Positions 1 to 7,334 of a stretch of DNA of 37,906 nt are shown piece by piece. The translations under genes were made by a program, and so were the position numbers. The DNA is from an uncultured Eggerthellaceae bacterium (GTDB taxonomy: Bacteria > Actinomycetota > Coriobacteriia > Coriobacteriales > Eggerthellaceae), in contig CAJURO010000017.1 of NCBI GenBank assembly GCA_910588985.1, positions 1 through 37,906 of the forward strand, in the 5' to 3' direction. The notes beneath the pieces were generated by a model. It was not told the DNA's origin, did not search any database, and worked only from the letters and a program-made list of their open reading frames with translations. Within the stretch, counting starts at the first letter, position 1; every line of letters begins with the position of its first letter.

Positions 1-1
1 G

Positions 2-1402
2 ATCACCATTGGCATCGGCCTCATCATGGCCATCTTCGTCACGCGCGCTTTCCGATCGAAGAAGGCTGAGGATGATGCGCTTGCGCGGATGTGGGTGAAG
101 ATATACACCGCGTCGTTCGCTATCGGCGTCGCCACTGGTATCACCATGGAGTTCTCCTTTGGAACGAACTGGGCGAACTATTCGCGCTTTGTCGGCGATA
201 TCTTCGGAGCCCCGCTTGCTGCCGAGGCTCTCTTCGCCTTCTTCCTCGAATCCATCTTCTTGGGGATCGTCATCTTTGGCCGCAACAAGGTCAAGCCGCT
301 CTTCTATACGATCTCGGCGTGGCTGACATTCTTCGGTTCGGCGCTCTCTGCGCTTTGGATCCTCATCGCGAACTCGTGGATGCAGACACCTGCAGGCGCG
401 ATGCTCTCGGCTGATGGCTCGGAAGCGGTGATCACCGACTTCTTCGCAGCTGCCTTCAACCCTTCGACGCTCGTTCGCTATTCGCATACCGTCCTTGCGA
501 TCCTTGTTATGGGCGCATTCGTCACGATCGCTGTAGCTGCATGGTATATGCACAAGAACAGGGATGGTGCTGCTGCTCGCAAGATGATGTTCACGGGCGC
601 GATCGTTGGCGTTGTTGCTACGGTGGCGCTCTTGGGCTCTGCTCATGCATCAGCCGTTGAGGTTTGGGATGAGCAGCCCACCAAGATGGCCATGATGGAG
701 GGCCTCTATGAGACCGAGGTTCCCGATCTTGCCATCGGCGGCTTCGTCGATGAAGAGAACGAAGAAGCTCACGTGCTTGGCATTCCAGGCGGCACGAGCT
801 TCCTTGCAACGGGAACGTGGGATACCGAGTATCCTGGATTGAACGAGCTTGCGGCTGAGGAGCAGTTCAGCGATGTTGTCGTGTCAGAGATGCCGACGAA
901 CTTCGTCTTCCAGGTCTATCACATCATGGTCGCCATGTTCGGACTGATCGCGCTCTGCTTGATCTTGGCTTTCATCTTCATGCGCAAGGGCGCTGCTCGC
1001 AATGTGACCAACATGAGATGGCTGCAATGGCTGCTGATCATCTCTCCGCTCTTCCCGTTCCTTGCGATCCAGTGCGGGTGGTTGACTGCCGAAGTCGGGC
1101 GACAGCCGTATGTTGTCTATCCGTCTCTCTCTGGTCCTGACGGCGTCTCTCTTCCGACGATGGCTGGCACCAGCGTTTCAGTTCAGACGTTCGAGCTGAT
1201 CATCACGCTCGTGCTGTTCGCCGCTGTGTACATCATGCTCTTCGTAGGATGGGTTCGCGTTGTCGGGCGCTTCATCAAAGAAGGCCCCGTGCAGGATGAG
1301 GCGAACGCAGCTGATGACATCGAGAAGGCAGCTGAGTCGATGATGAGCTTCTCTGAGGAGTTCGTCGTTGAAGAGACAGGTGCGAAAGGAGATGAGCGAT
1401 GA
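2..1402 (+). CDS. cydA: Cytochrome bd ubiquinol oxidase subunit I (5'-truncated by window edge)
   Basis: Subunit I of the cytochrome bd quinol:O2 oxidoreductase, a cytoplasmic-membrane complex that reduces oxygen to water with quinol electrons. The frame is open to the first base (reading ITIGIGLIM before the first in-window ATG at 26), so roughly the first 20-25 residues, including the expected first haem-ligand histidine, lie upstream. Visible family signatures are GVATGITMEFSFGTNW, the FGAPLAAEALFAFFLES helix, NSWMQTPAG, the Q-loop start EQPTKMAMMEGLYETE, and GRQPYVVYP near the C-terminal third. The Q-loop is of the short type. The last about 35 residues form an acidic cytoplasmic tail. 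The stop overlaps the cydB start as ATGA, so the two are translationally coupled. I am very sure of the family; the true start is not visible. Confidence 0.96.
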   Translation: MTIGIGLIMAIFVTRAFRSKKAEDDALARMWVKIYTASFAIGVATGITMEFSFGTNWANYSRFVGDIFGAPLAAEALFAFFLESIFLGIVIFGRNKVKPLFYTISAWLTFFGSALSALWILIANSWMQTPAGAMLSADGSEAVITDFFAAAFNPSTLVRYSHTVLAILVMGAFVTIAVAAWYMHKNRDGAAARKMMFTGAIVGVVATVALLGSAHASAVEVWDEQPTKMAMMEGLYETEVPDLAIGGFVDEENEEAHVLGIPGGTSFLATGTWDTEYPGLNELAAEEQFSDVVVSEMPTNFVFQVYHIMVAMFGLIALCLILAFIFMRKGAARNVTNMRWLQWLLIISPLFPFLAIQCGWLTAEVGRQPYVVYPSLSGPDGVSLPTMAGTSVSVQTFELIITLVLFAAVYIMLFVGWVRVVGRFIKEGPVQDEANAADDIEKAAESMMSFSEEFVVEETGAKGDER

Positions 1403-2439
1403 TGACGGTCCTAGGCGTTCTCTGGTTCTTCCTTATCTTCGTCCTCATTGCCGGGTATTTCATCCTTGACGGGTTCGATCTAGGGGCAGGCATCCTGTAT
1501 CCCTTCATCTGCAAGAGCGTTGAGGATAAGAAGATCGTTCGTCGTGCCATAGGCCCTGTCTGGGATGGCAATGAGGTTTGGCTTCTCACAGCAGGTGGTG
1601 CGCTCTTCGCTGCATTCCCCGATGCGTATGCGACCACGTTCTCGGGGTTCTACCTGGCGATCATGCTAGTGCTCTTCGCTCTCATCGTTCGCGCGGTGAG
1701 CTTCGAGTTCTGGCATGCTGATAGCAAGTGGCGTCCTGTTTGGGATTGGTGCTTCATCCTTGGCTCGTTGCTGCCCGCTCTTCTGTTCGGCGTGGCGATC
1801 GGCAATGTGATAGCAGGCATCCCGATGGATGCTGCAGGCAACTACATCGGCATTCCGCTGCTGGGTCTCATCACGCCCTTCACGCTGCTCTGCGGCGTGC
1901 TTGGCCTTGTCATGTTCATCGCTGCGGGTGCGTGCTGGCTTGCGCTCAAGGTGCCCGAGGGCTCAGCGCTCTACATGCGCGTAGCGAAGCTGCGCATGCC
2001 TCTTCAGGTCATAGCGCTCGTCCTTTTCGCTATCCTCACGATCATCTTGTTCGCCACCATGGGTGGAGAGAGCGCCATGTCTCCTGTGCTCACCGTGGCA
2101 CGCTATGCATTCGTCGTGCTCTTCGTTGCAGCGATCGCCTTCGCTCTTGTTGCCTCGCGCAAGCAGGGAGGGAAGGCCGACCTTGCCTCATTCCTTTCGC
2201 AGAGCATCTCAGCGGCATCGCTCGTGCTCCTGCTCGCATGCAGCATGTTCCCCGTTCTGGTGATGGCAAGCCCCGAGAGCATTGGGGAGCCGATCACATT
2301 GATGAGCGCAGGCGCAAGCGGGTTGTCTTTGTTCTGCATGACGATCATCCTCTGCATCGGGCTTCCTTTGGTGCTGGTCTATCACATCATCATCTATCGA
2401 ACGTTCCGAGGAAGAGTGAGCGTGGCAGACCTCGCTTAA
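1399..2439 (+). CDS. cydB: Cytochrome bd ubiquinol oxidase subunit II
   Basis: Partner membrane subunit of CydA, 346 residues, close to the usual CydB length. The N-terminal helix reads WFFLIFVLIAGYFILDGFDLGAGILYP, where the GFDLG motif is diagnostic of CydB, and GPVWDGNEVWLLTAGGALFAAFP follows. Eight to nine hydrophobic helices follow one another with short loops. The start ATG at 1399 overlaps the cydA stop by four bases, and AAAGGAG sits just upstream inside cydA. The cydDC exporter genes needed for assembly are not next to it. No clear terminator follows; the next gene has its own candidate promoter at about 2470-2499. Confidence 0.96.
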   Translation: MMTVLGVLWFFLIFVLIAGYFILDGFDLGAGILYPFICKSVEDKKIVRRAIGPVWDGNEVWLLTAGGALFAAFPDAYATTFSGFYLAIMLVLFALIVRAVSFEFWHADSKWRPVWDWCFILGSLLPALLFGVAIGNVIAGIPMDAAGNYIGIPLLGLITPFTLLCGVLGLVMFIAAGACWLALKVPEGSALYMRVAKLRMPLQVIALVLFAILTIILFATMGGESAMSPVLTVARYAFVVLFVAAIAFALVASRKQGGKADLASFLSQSISAASLVLLLACSMFPVLVMASPESIGEPITLMSAGASGLSLFCMTIILCIGLPLVLVYHIIIYRTFRGRVSVADLA

Positions 2440-2469
2440 GGGCGCACCAGCGCTAAATTGGCATTTTCG

Positions 2470-2499
2470 TTCACCAACATTGCGCAGGTCTAGTACAAT
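2470..2499 (+). promoter_or_regulatory. Candidate sigma-70-type promoter for the DUF4190-type gene
   Basis: TTCACC (2470-2475) is followed after 18 bases by TACAAT (2494-2499), about 105 bases before the start at 2604. The -10 is good and the -35 matches 4 of 6 consensus bases. It lies in the 164-base gap after cydB, which holds no other gene. Confidence 0.4.
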
Positions 2500-2603
2500 A
2501 CTGGCAAACTCGTAATCGAGTGCGTACGTTGGTGCGCAGAGAGAAGTCAATCCTGCAAGCCGAGATGCATCTTGATCGCATGCAGGGCTAGGAGATCAGC
2601 ACT

Positions 2604-3650
2604 ATGTCGAATGCTGGCAACATGGGGCAGTACGGAGGCTATGGCAACATGGATCCGTATGGACAACAGCAAGGCCAGGGGATGCCGCCTATGGATGGTG
2701 GCTATATGTCTCCTGACATGCAGAACGGTATGTACAATCCGCAGATGGGTGGCATGCCGAACCAGCAGTATGCCGACCCGATGCAGCAGGCTTACGGTGG
2801 ACAGCCTCAAGGAGGCATGTTCTATCCGCAAGGCCAGCAGATGCAGCCTCCTATGGATCGCGCAAACCATCATGCCCAGATCCGCACCGCATCGATCTAT
2901 GGGCCGAAAGAGCTCCATTCGCCGAAGATCGCAGAGGTTGAACGTGCGAACAATGCTCCAACTTCCAGCGTCTCCAATGCTGTTGCTGCTGCTACCGGTG
3001 CTGCTGCGGGCATGATGGGCGGAACAGGGATCGCTGCTGCTCAGACTGCTCAGCCTGCACAGGCTTCAGTTGCGCAGGCCCCCGCCATGCAGCCCCAGGC
3101 CGCTCCTGCTGCTACCCAGTCGTTCCAGCCGCAGGTGCAAGCGCAGCCAGCTCCGCAGGTGCAAGCTCAGATGCAGCCGCAGGTGCAAGCCCAGGCTCCT
3201 CAACAAGCCGCCGCTCCCATGCAAGCGCAGGCTGCTGTTGCACAGGCTCCTGCCGCACAACCTCAGATGCAGGCTGCTCAGTTCGCTCAGATGGGCATGG
3301 GCGTGCCCCCGCAGAAGAATGGTGCAGCCACTGCTTCTCTGATCCTTGGTTTGCTCTCCATCATCTTTGGTCTCATCCCTCCGATCGGCATCGTGCTCGG
3401 CATCGTTGCGCGCAGCGTAAGCAAGAAGTATACGAAGCGCGGTGGACGCGCTGATCGTGCGTTGGCGGGCAAGATCTTCGGTCTTATTGGATTGATCTTC
3501 TCGATCGCCATGCTCGTTGCCATTGGCGTTTGCGCTGCGCTCATGTTCGGTCAGATAGCTGGTCCGCAGGTTGCGCGCGACATGCTCATCTTCTACAACA
3601 ACTCTCCGCTGGGACAGTTGGGTACCTTTGCACTTCCTACGGTGAGCTAG
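2604..3650 (+). CDS. Membrane protein with long Q/M/G- and A/Q/P-rich N-terminal region and DUF4190-type C-terminus
   Basis: 348 residues. The first about 95 residues are M/Q/G/Y/P-rich. After a short spacer, residues about 135-235 are almost pure A/Q/P/V/M, including an 8-residue repeat of the PQVQAQ type. The last about 105 residues carry two hydrophobic segments (around 245-270 and 290-320) separated by a basic loop (SVSKKYTKRGGRADRA). That resembles the two-helix DUF4190 domain, which often ends proteins with disordered cytoplasmic extensions in Gram-positive bacteria. No enzymatic motif is visible. GGAG lies about 10 bases before the ATG. The next gene starts 3 bases after the stop, so they are probably co-transcribed. 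The function is unknown; a role in envelope or division scaffolding would be a guess. Confidence 0.8.
   Translation: MSNAGNMGQYGGYGNMDPYGQQQGQGMPPMDGGYMSPDMQNGMYNPQMGGMPNQQYADPMQQAYGGQPQGGMFYPQGQQMQPPMDRANHHAQIRTASIYGPKELHSPKIAEVERANNAPTSSVSNAVAAATGAAAGMMGGTGIAAAQTAQPAQASVAQAPAMQPQAAPAATQSFQPQVQAQPAPQVQAQMQPQVQAQAPQQAAAPMQAQAAVAQAPAAQPQMQAAQFAQMGMGVPPQKNGAATASLILGLLSIIFGLIPPIGIVLGIVARSVSKKYTKRGGRADRALAGKIFGLIGLIFSIAMLVAIGVCAALMFGQIAGPQVARDMLIFYNNSPLGQLGTFALPTVS
3129..3190 (+). repeat. Three 24-bp-period repeats inside the A/Q/P-rich region
   Basis: The 14-mer CCGCAGGTGCAAGC begins at 3129, 3153 and 3177, an exact 24-bp period that encodes an 8-residue PQVQAQ-type unit. The in-frame period means copy-number change would alter linker length without breaking the frame. 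Confidence 0.8.
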
Positions 3651-3653
3651 TCG

Positions 3654-4496
3654 ATGGATACCAAGCAAGAACCCACTGATAAACAGAGGCCTTCTTTCCT
3701 TGAGCGCTTGACAGGCTCTCGGAGAGAAGGCGCTTCTGAGGAGGAGATCCGCGAGCTCGTTGATGATACGTCCGAGCTTGCTGATGACGAGAAGCGGATG
3801 ATCCAGGACATCATCGATCTGGGTGACATGACCGCTGATGCCATCTGCACTCCTCGCGTTGATGTCATGATCGTCGAAGACACCGAAAGCGGACGCGTTG
3901 CGCTAGAGCGTATGCGCGGCACGGGGTATTCGCGTCTGCCCGTTGGGCATGATGGCATCGATGAGATCATCGGGATCGTGCATTACAAGGACCTGATCGG
4001 TCCGCTCATGGATGGGTCGATCGACGATGTCGTCACAAAGTTCATGTACGAGCCCATGTTCGTTCCTGAGACGAAGAACGTCATTCCCTTGTTGGGCGAG
4101 ATGCAAGCCGCTCATCAACAGATGGCGATCATCGTTGACGAGTATGGCGGAACAGAAGGCGTCATCACGATTGAGGACATCCTTGAAGAGATCGTAGGCG
4201 AGATCGCCGATGAATTCGATATCCAAGGAGATGTTATCAAGGCTGTAGCGCCTGGGATATGGCGCGTCGATGGGCGTTTCCCTGTAGAGGATGCAGAAGA
4301 GCTCGGCTGGCCTGTTTCATCCTCGGATGACTACGAGACCATCGCAGGCTGGATCATGGATACCTTCGACGCGGTTCCCAATACGGGGGATACCTACGTT
4401 AAGGATGATTTCATCTTCACGGTGGAGAAGATGAGGCGCTCGCGCATCTCGGTGATCCGCGTTGAGGATATGCGCTTCGAGCAAGCCGTATCTTAG
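3654..4496 (+). CDS. CBS-pair protein of the CorC/HlyC (HCC) family, soluble form
   Basis: 280 residues, similar in size to E. coli CorC. It lacks the N-terminal DUF21 membrane domain found in longer relatives. The order is an acidic N-terminal segment, a CBS pair at about 55-185 (DAICTPRVDVMIVEDT; GYSRLPVG...IIGIVHYKD; then MAIIVDEYGGTEGVITIEDILEEIVGEI, a hallmark of this family), and a C-terminal CorC/HlyC domain at about 200-275 (WRVDGRFPVEDAEE...DYETIAGWIMD). The family is linked to Mg2+/Co2+ homeostasis or regulation of membrane transport through adenine-nucleotide binding. The gene starts 3 bases after the DUF4190-type gene, so an operon is likely. The ribosome site is weak (GGTGAG), which fits coupled translation. 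Confidence 0.9.
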   Translation: MDTKQEPTDKQRPSFLERLTGSRREGASEEEIRELVDDTSELADDEKRMIQDIIDLGDMTADAICTPRVDVMIVEDTESGRVALERMRGTGYSRLPVGHDGIDEIIGIVHYKDLIGPLMDGSIDDVVTKFMYEPMFVPETKNVIPLLGEMQAAHQQMAIIVDEYGGTEGVITIEDILEEIVGEIADEFDIQGDVIKAVAPGIWRVDGRFPVEDAEELGWPVSSSDDYETIAGWIMDTFDAVPNTGDTYVKDDFIFTVEKMRRSRISVIRVEDMRFEQAVS

Positions 4497-4506
4497 CAAG
4501 AGGCTC

Positions 4507-4896
4507 ATGACTCCGACTTCAAGCGAAGACTTCAATTCGTTCCCCGATTGCCTCATGTGCGGGGACTGCTGTCGGATCAACGTGATCTCCATGACAGAGG
4601 CTGAGTTTGAGCGCATCAAGGAATACATTCAAACTGAGGGCATTCAGCCCATTGATTACGCAGGTGAACGCTGCTGTCTCCAGGGAGAGGATGGAGGATG
4701 CATGGTCTGGCCAGCGCGCGCTCAGATATGCCGCCTTCACCACTGCAAGGTGCCACGTCGTTGGATCCTTGCCGAGCATCCCGAGATCCACGTTGAAGAC
4801 GACGTGATGCTCATCAACATGCATGAGGAGTTCATTGGGACCAAGGCATCGCCGACTGCTTTCGCCATGTCGTTGCTTGACCATCCCATCCAATAG
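4507..4896 (+). CDS. YkgJ-type cysteine-cluster protein (putative Fe/Zn-binding)
   Basis: 129 residues from the ATG at 4507. A TTG at 4464 in the same frame would overlap the CBS gene and add an unlikely N-terminus. The pattern is that of the zinc/iron-chelating YkgJ family: CLMCGDCCRIN near residue 16, then a CCLQGEDGGCMVW segment, then CRLHHC. These eight or nine cysteines could hold an Fe-S cluster or zinc. The biochemical role of the family is not established. The start lies 11 bases after the CBS gene stop with AAGAGG close upstream, so it probably ends the operon that begins at 2604. Confidence 0.82.
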   Translation: MTPTSSEDFNSFPDCLMCGDCCRINVISMTEAEFERIKEYIQTEGIQPIDYAGERCCLQGEDGGCMVWPARAQICRLHHCKVPRRWILAEHPEIHVEDDVMLINMHEEFIGTKASPTAFAMSLLDHPIQ

Positions 4897-5000
4897 GCAG
4901 GAATGTGAACCCAAATCAAGCAGAGGGGGCAGTCTAAGCCGCATCTAATAGATCTTGCCTTGCGGACTCGAGGTCATTCTTTCTTTCGATCATGGGAAGC

Positions 5001-5852
5001 TTAGAAGATGCTGAGCTGATCGAGCACGAGCAAAAGAGCAGCAACGATGAGGAAGCAGCTGAACATATAGCGCAGTGCAAGCTCGGGGATCTTGTGGATC
5101 AGTGATGAGCCGAGCATTGCGCCTGGGATAGCGCCAAGGGCAACGAAGCATCCTGCGATCCAATCCACATTGCCATAAAGGGCTTGCGTGATGGTTCCCG
5201 GCACAGCAAGGATCATCACGGCAATGAGCGACGTTCCGCTTGTGAGCCTCATAGGCAAGTGAACGACCTGCATCATGAGCGGCACCATGATGAAGCCGCC
5301 TCCGACACCGACGTAGCCTGACATCAATCCTGCTGCAAGCCCGATGCAGGCACAAGTGATTACCTGTGGCTTGCGAGCGCGGACGAACCCATGGGGGGTC
5401 AACGCAGTACCCCCCCCCCCCCCCCCCGGTTCGGTGCGGTCATCCTGGCTCTCTTCGGAGGCATGCTGCTTGCGTTGGAGCTTGATCGCCTTCGTCAACA
5501 TCGTGGATGCCGAATAGAGGAGCACGAGCGCGGCTGCGACCATGGTTGCCCATTCAGGGGAGATCGTTGCCAACCATACTCCGATCCAAGAGGTTGCGGC
5601 GCCTCCGAGGCCAGCTGCAAGGCCAAGCGAAGGAATGCACGTCCTGTTCTTCAGGTGAGCGATGGCACCCGAGATAGAGGTTGGGATGATAGTGAAGAGC
5701 GAAGTAGCGGTAGCTCCAAGCGGGGTCATGTTGTAGCCAAGCTTGAAAACGGGGACGAATATCGTTCCTCCGCCAACGCCAAGGGTGCCTGAGAGGAATC
5801 CAACGACGACTCCAACAAGAATGGAGATGCTTATCAGAGCGAACAGATCCAA
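5001..5852 (-). CDS. TauE/SafE-family (DUF81) membrane permease carrying an in-frame poly-G tract
   Basis: 283 residues. The family moves sulfite, sulfonates or other organic anions across the membrane. The N-terminus has the family glycine-rich motif SGTLGVGGGTIFVP, and the second half repeats it as SGYVGVGGGFIMVPLM, the usual internal duplication with four helices each. Between the halves, the cytoplasmic loop contains six glycines encoded by 18 consecutive G on the coding strand (5410-5427). At this length the frame is open; a change of one or two bases would stop translation early and remove the second half. The start is TTG at 5852, two bases after the glycosyltransferase stop, so it relies on coupling. 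The true substrate is unknown. Confidence 0.88.
   Translation of the reverse strand: MDLFALISISILVGVVVGFLSGTLGVGGGTIFVPVFKLGYNMTPLGATATSLFTIIPTSISGAIAHLKNRTCIPSLGLAAGLGGAATSWIGVWLATISPEWATMVAAALVLLYSASTMLTKAIKLQRKQHASEESQDDRTEPGGGGGGTALTPHGFVRARKPQVITCACIGLAAGLMSGYVGVGGGFIMVPLMMQVVHLPMRLTSGTSLIAVMILAVPGTITQALYGNVDWIAGCFVALGAIPGAMLGSSLIHKIPELALRYMFSCFLIVAALLLVLDQLSIF
5410..5427 (-). repeat. 18-base homopolymer (poly-C on +, poly-G in coding strand)
   Basis: Eighteen consecutive C on the plus strand lie inside the TauE/SafE-type permease gene. They encode the glycine run in the loop between its two repeat halves. Tracts of this length are prone to slippage during replication. A sequencing or assembly length error is also possible at such a run. 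Confidence 0.95.
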
Positions 5853-5854
5853 GA

Positions 5855-7198
5855 CTACTCAGCTATGTCCATTCTGATCTGACTTGTCATTCCTGGGTCG
5901 ATGAAGTGAGCTTCATAGGTTTCGGGCTCAAGGTCTGCCATGACGGCAGCACGTGCATCCTCGGCCGAAACCTCCATCCCCTCAAGCGCTGCATCGGCGT
6001 CTTGCATGAGGGAGGACTGGATGAGAGCCGTAGTGAGCGCTTTGTCAGATTCCAAACGCTCCATGATGAGAGGCCAGACTTTCTGGAACTCGAAATAGTT
6101 CGCACAATTCTGCTGGGCGTACTTCGTTGCCTCTCCTCGCGCTTCGATCGCCGCACGTCGGTAGGCTTTCTTGTCAGGGCGCACGAGCGAGCGCAGGAAG
6201 GCTGTTATGGCAATGCGTCGACGAAGTCCCTTGCGCAGGAAGGGGCCAGGGTACGGCTCGAGCGATTGAGGCGTGATCTTCTGCAGGTCGATCAGCGAGT
6301 GGCTGTATTCGAGCTTCGAGTACTCGTAGAGCCAACGGAAGATATCCTGGCGAAAGCGATTGCCCTCGTGCAGAGACGGTGGCGGCAAATGGCGAAGCTG
6401 CCACTGGTTGTCGAACCAGATGTCCGAACCGTACATGCGCAGGTCGAGCATGTAGTCCAGGTCTTCGCCACGCGGGATCCATGAGTCGAAGGCAAGACGG
6501 CGGAAGGCCTCTTTGTGGATAGCAAGGCACCCTCCGCAGACATGGTTAGAGCGCGAGAGGCGAGGACCCGACATGGCAGTGCGGATCCACTCGTTGAACG
6601 CGCGCCCTTGTTGCCAGAAGCGGTTGTACCACTTGTCTTCCCATTTTGAGTAATAGGTGCCCTGATCATTGATGTAGAAGCCCGTCTTCGCCAAGATCGG
6701 GATGCCTTTTTTCGTGAGCTTTCCCAGACCGTACATAGCCTTCTTAAGGAAGGCAGGATCGTCGATCACTTCGTCATCATCAAGAAAGACCACCGCATTG
6801 AATCCGAGCGCATTCGCGATGACGAGCCCTAGGTTCCGCACAGCCCCGTAGCCGCGTAGGCCGATCTGGGTTGAGACTTGCTCGATCTCAAGTTGCTCCA
6901 TGCGCTGCCTAACAAGCGAGAGCTCGGCATCGCCGATGATGAGCGTATTGAGGCTCGGATGCTCCGAGACTGTCTTGCGAACCTTGTCGGCTGCCTCGAC
7001 TGAGACTTTGCGGTCGGCAACAACGAGGATGATCACCAAGCCAAGATCATCAACATTCTCAAGCGATTCAAGACAGCGACCGAGCGTCCCTTCGTCATTG
7101 ATGTTGGTGGTATGGTCATAGTTGGAAACGATGCCCTTGATCTCTGAGCGCCTGCGCGTAGTAGAGATATATGTTGGTATGATGACGACCGGCTTCAT
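5855..7198 (-). CDS. Family 2-like (GT-A fold) glycosyltransferase
   Basis: 447 residues. The N-terminus VVIIPTYIS is the first strand of a GT-A nucleotide-sugar fold. GYGAVRNLGLVIANALG leads into the metal-binding aspartates in FLDDDE (D140-D142). RGEDLDYMLDLR at about 243-254 resembles the catalytic (G/E)ED motif of inverting GT2 enzymes. CGGCLAIHKEAF precedes it, as in many polysaccharide or glycoprotein transferases. The C-terminal 150 residues are helical and basic, with no clear membrane span, so the enzyme is probably cytoplasmic or peripheral. AAGGA precedes the ATG at 7198. The permease follows in the same operon. It is divergent from the surface-protein gene at 7335, so surface glycosylation is a reasonable guess but unproven. 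Confidence 0.82.
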   Translation of the reverse strand: MKPVVIIPTYISTTRRRSEIKGIVSNYDHTTNINDEGTLGRCLESLENVDDLGLVIILVVADRKVSVEAADKVRKTVSEHPSLNTLIIGDAELSLVRQRMEQLEIEQVSTQIGLRGYGAVRNLGLVIANALGFNAVVFLDDDEVIDDPAFLKKAMYGLGKLTKKGIPILAKTGFYINDQGTYYSKWEDKWYNRFWQQGRAFNEWIRTAMSGPRLSRSNHVCGGCLAIHKEAFRRLAFDSWIPRGEDLDYMLDLRMYGSDIWFDNQWQLRHLPPPSLHEGNRFRQDIFRWLYEYSKLEYSHSLIDLQKITPQSLEPYPGPFLRKGLRRRIAITAFLRSLVRPDKKAYRRAAIEARGEATKYAQQNCANYFEFQKVWPLIMERLESDKALTTALIQSSLMQDADAALEGMEVSAEDARAAVMADLEPETYEAHFIDPGMTSQIRMDIAE

Positions 7199-7226
7199 AC
7201 GTTCCTTTCAGCTGTGCAACGCGTCT

Positions 7227-7254
7227 ATTTTACCGAAACTCTGTATATATGTAA
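7227..7254 (-). promoter_or_regulatory. Candidate promoter for the glycosyltransferase-permease operon
   Basis: Read on the minus strand: TTACAT (7254-7249), 16 bases, TAAAAT (7232-7227), about 30 bases before the ATG at 7198. It lies in the 136-base divergent gap shared with the surface-protein gene. Confidence 0.4.
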
Positions 7255-7276
7255 TATTTGCGTGATTTCCATTTCT

Positions 7277-7297
7277 CGAAGAATCTCTTCGTATAAT
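7277..7297 (+). promoter_or_regulatory. -10 box with abutting inverted repeat upstream of the surface-protein gene
   Basis: A consensus TATAAT sits at 7292-7297, 37 bases before the ATG at 7335. Directly against it is the perfect inverted repeat CGAAGA-ATC-TCTTCG (7277-7291), which occupies the spacer where a repressor or activator could compete with polymerase. No good -35 is seen at 16-18 bases, which fits an activator-dependent or otherwise regulated promoter. Confidence 0.45.
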
Positions 7298-7334
7298 ATG
7301 CATATCGCTATAGTTGGGGTAAAAAGGACAAAAA

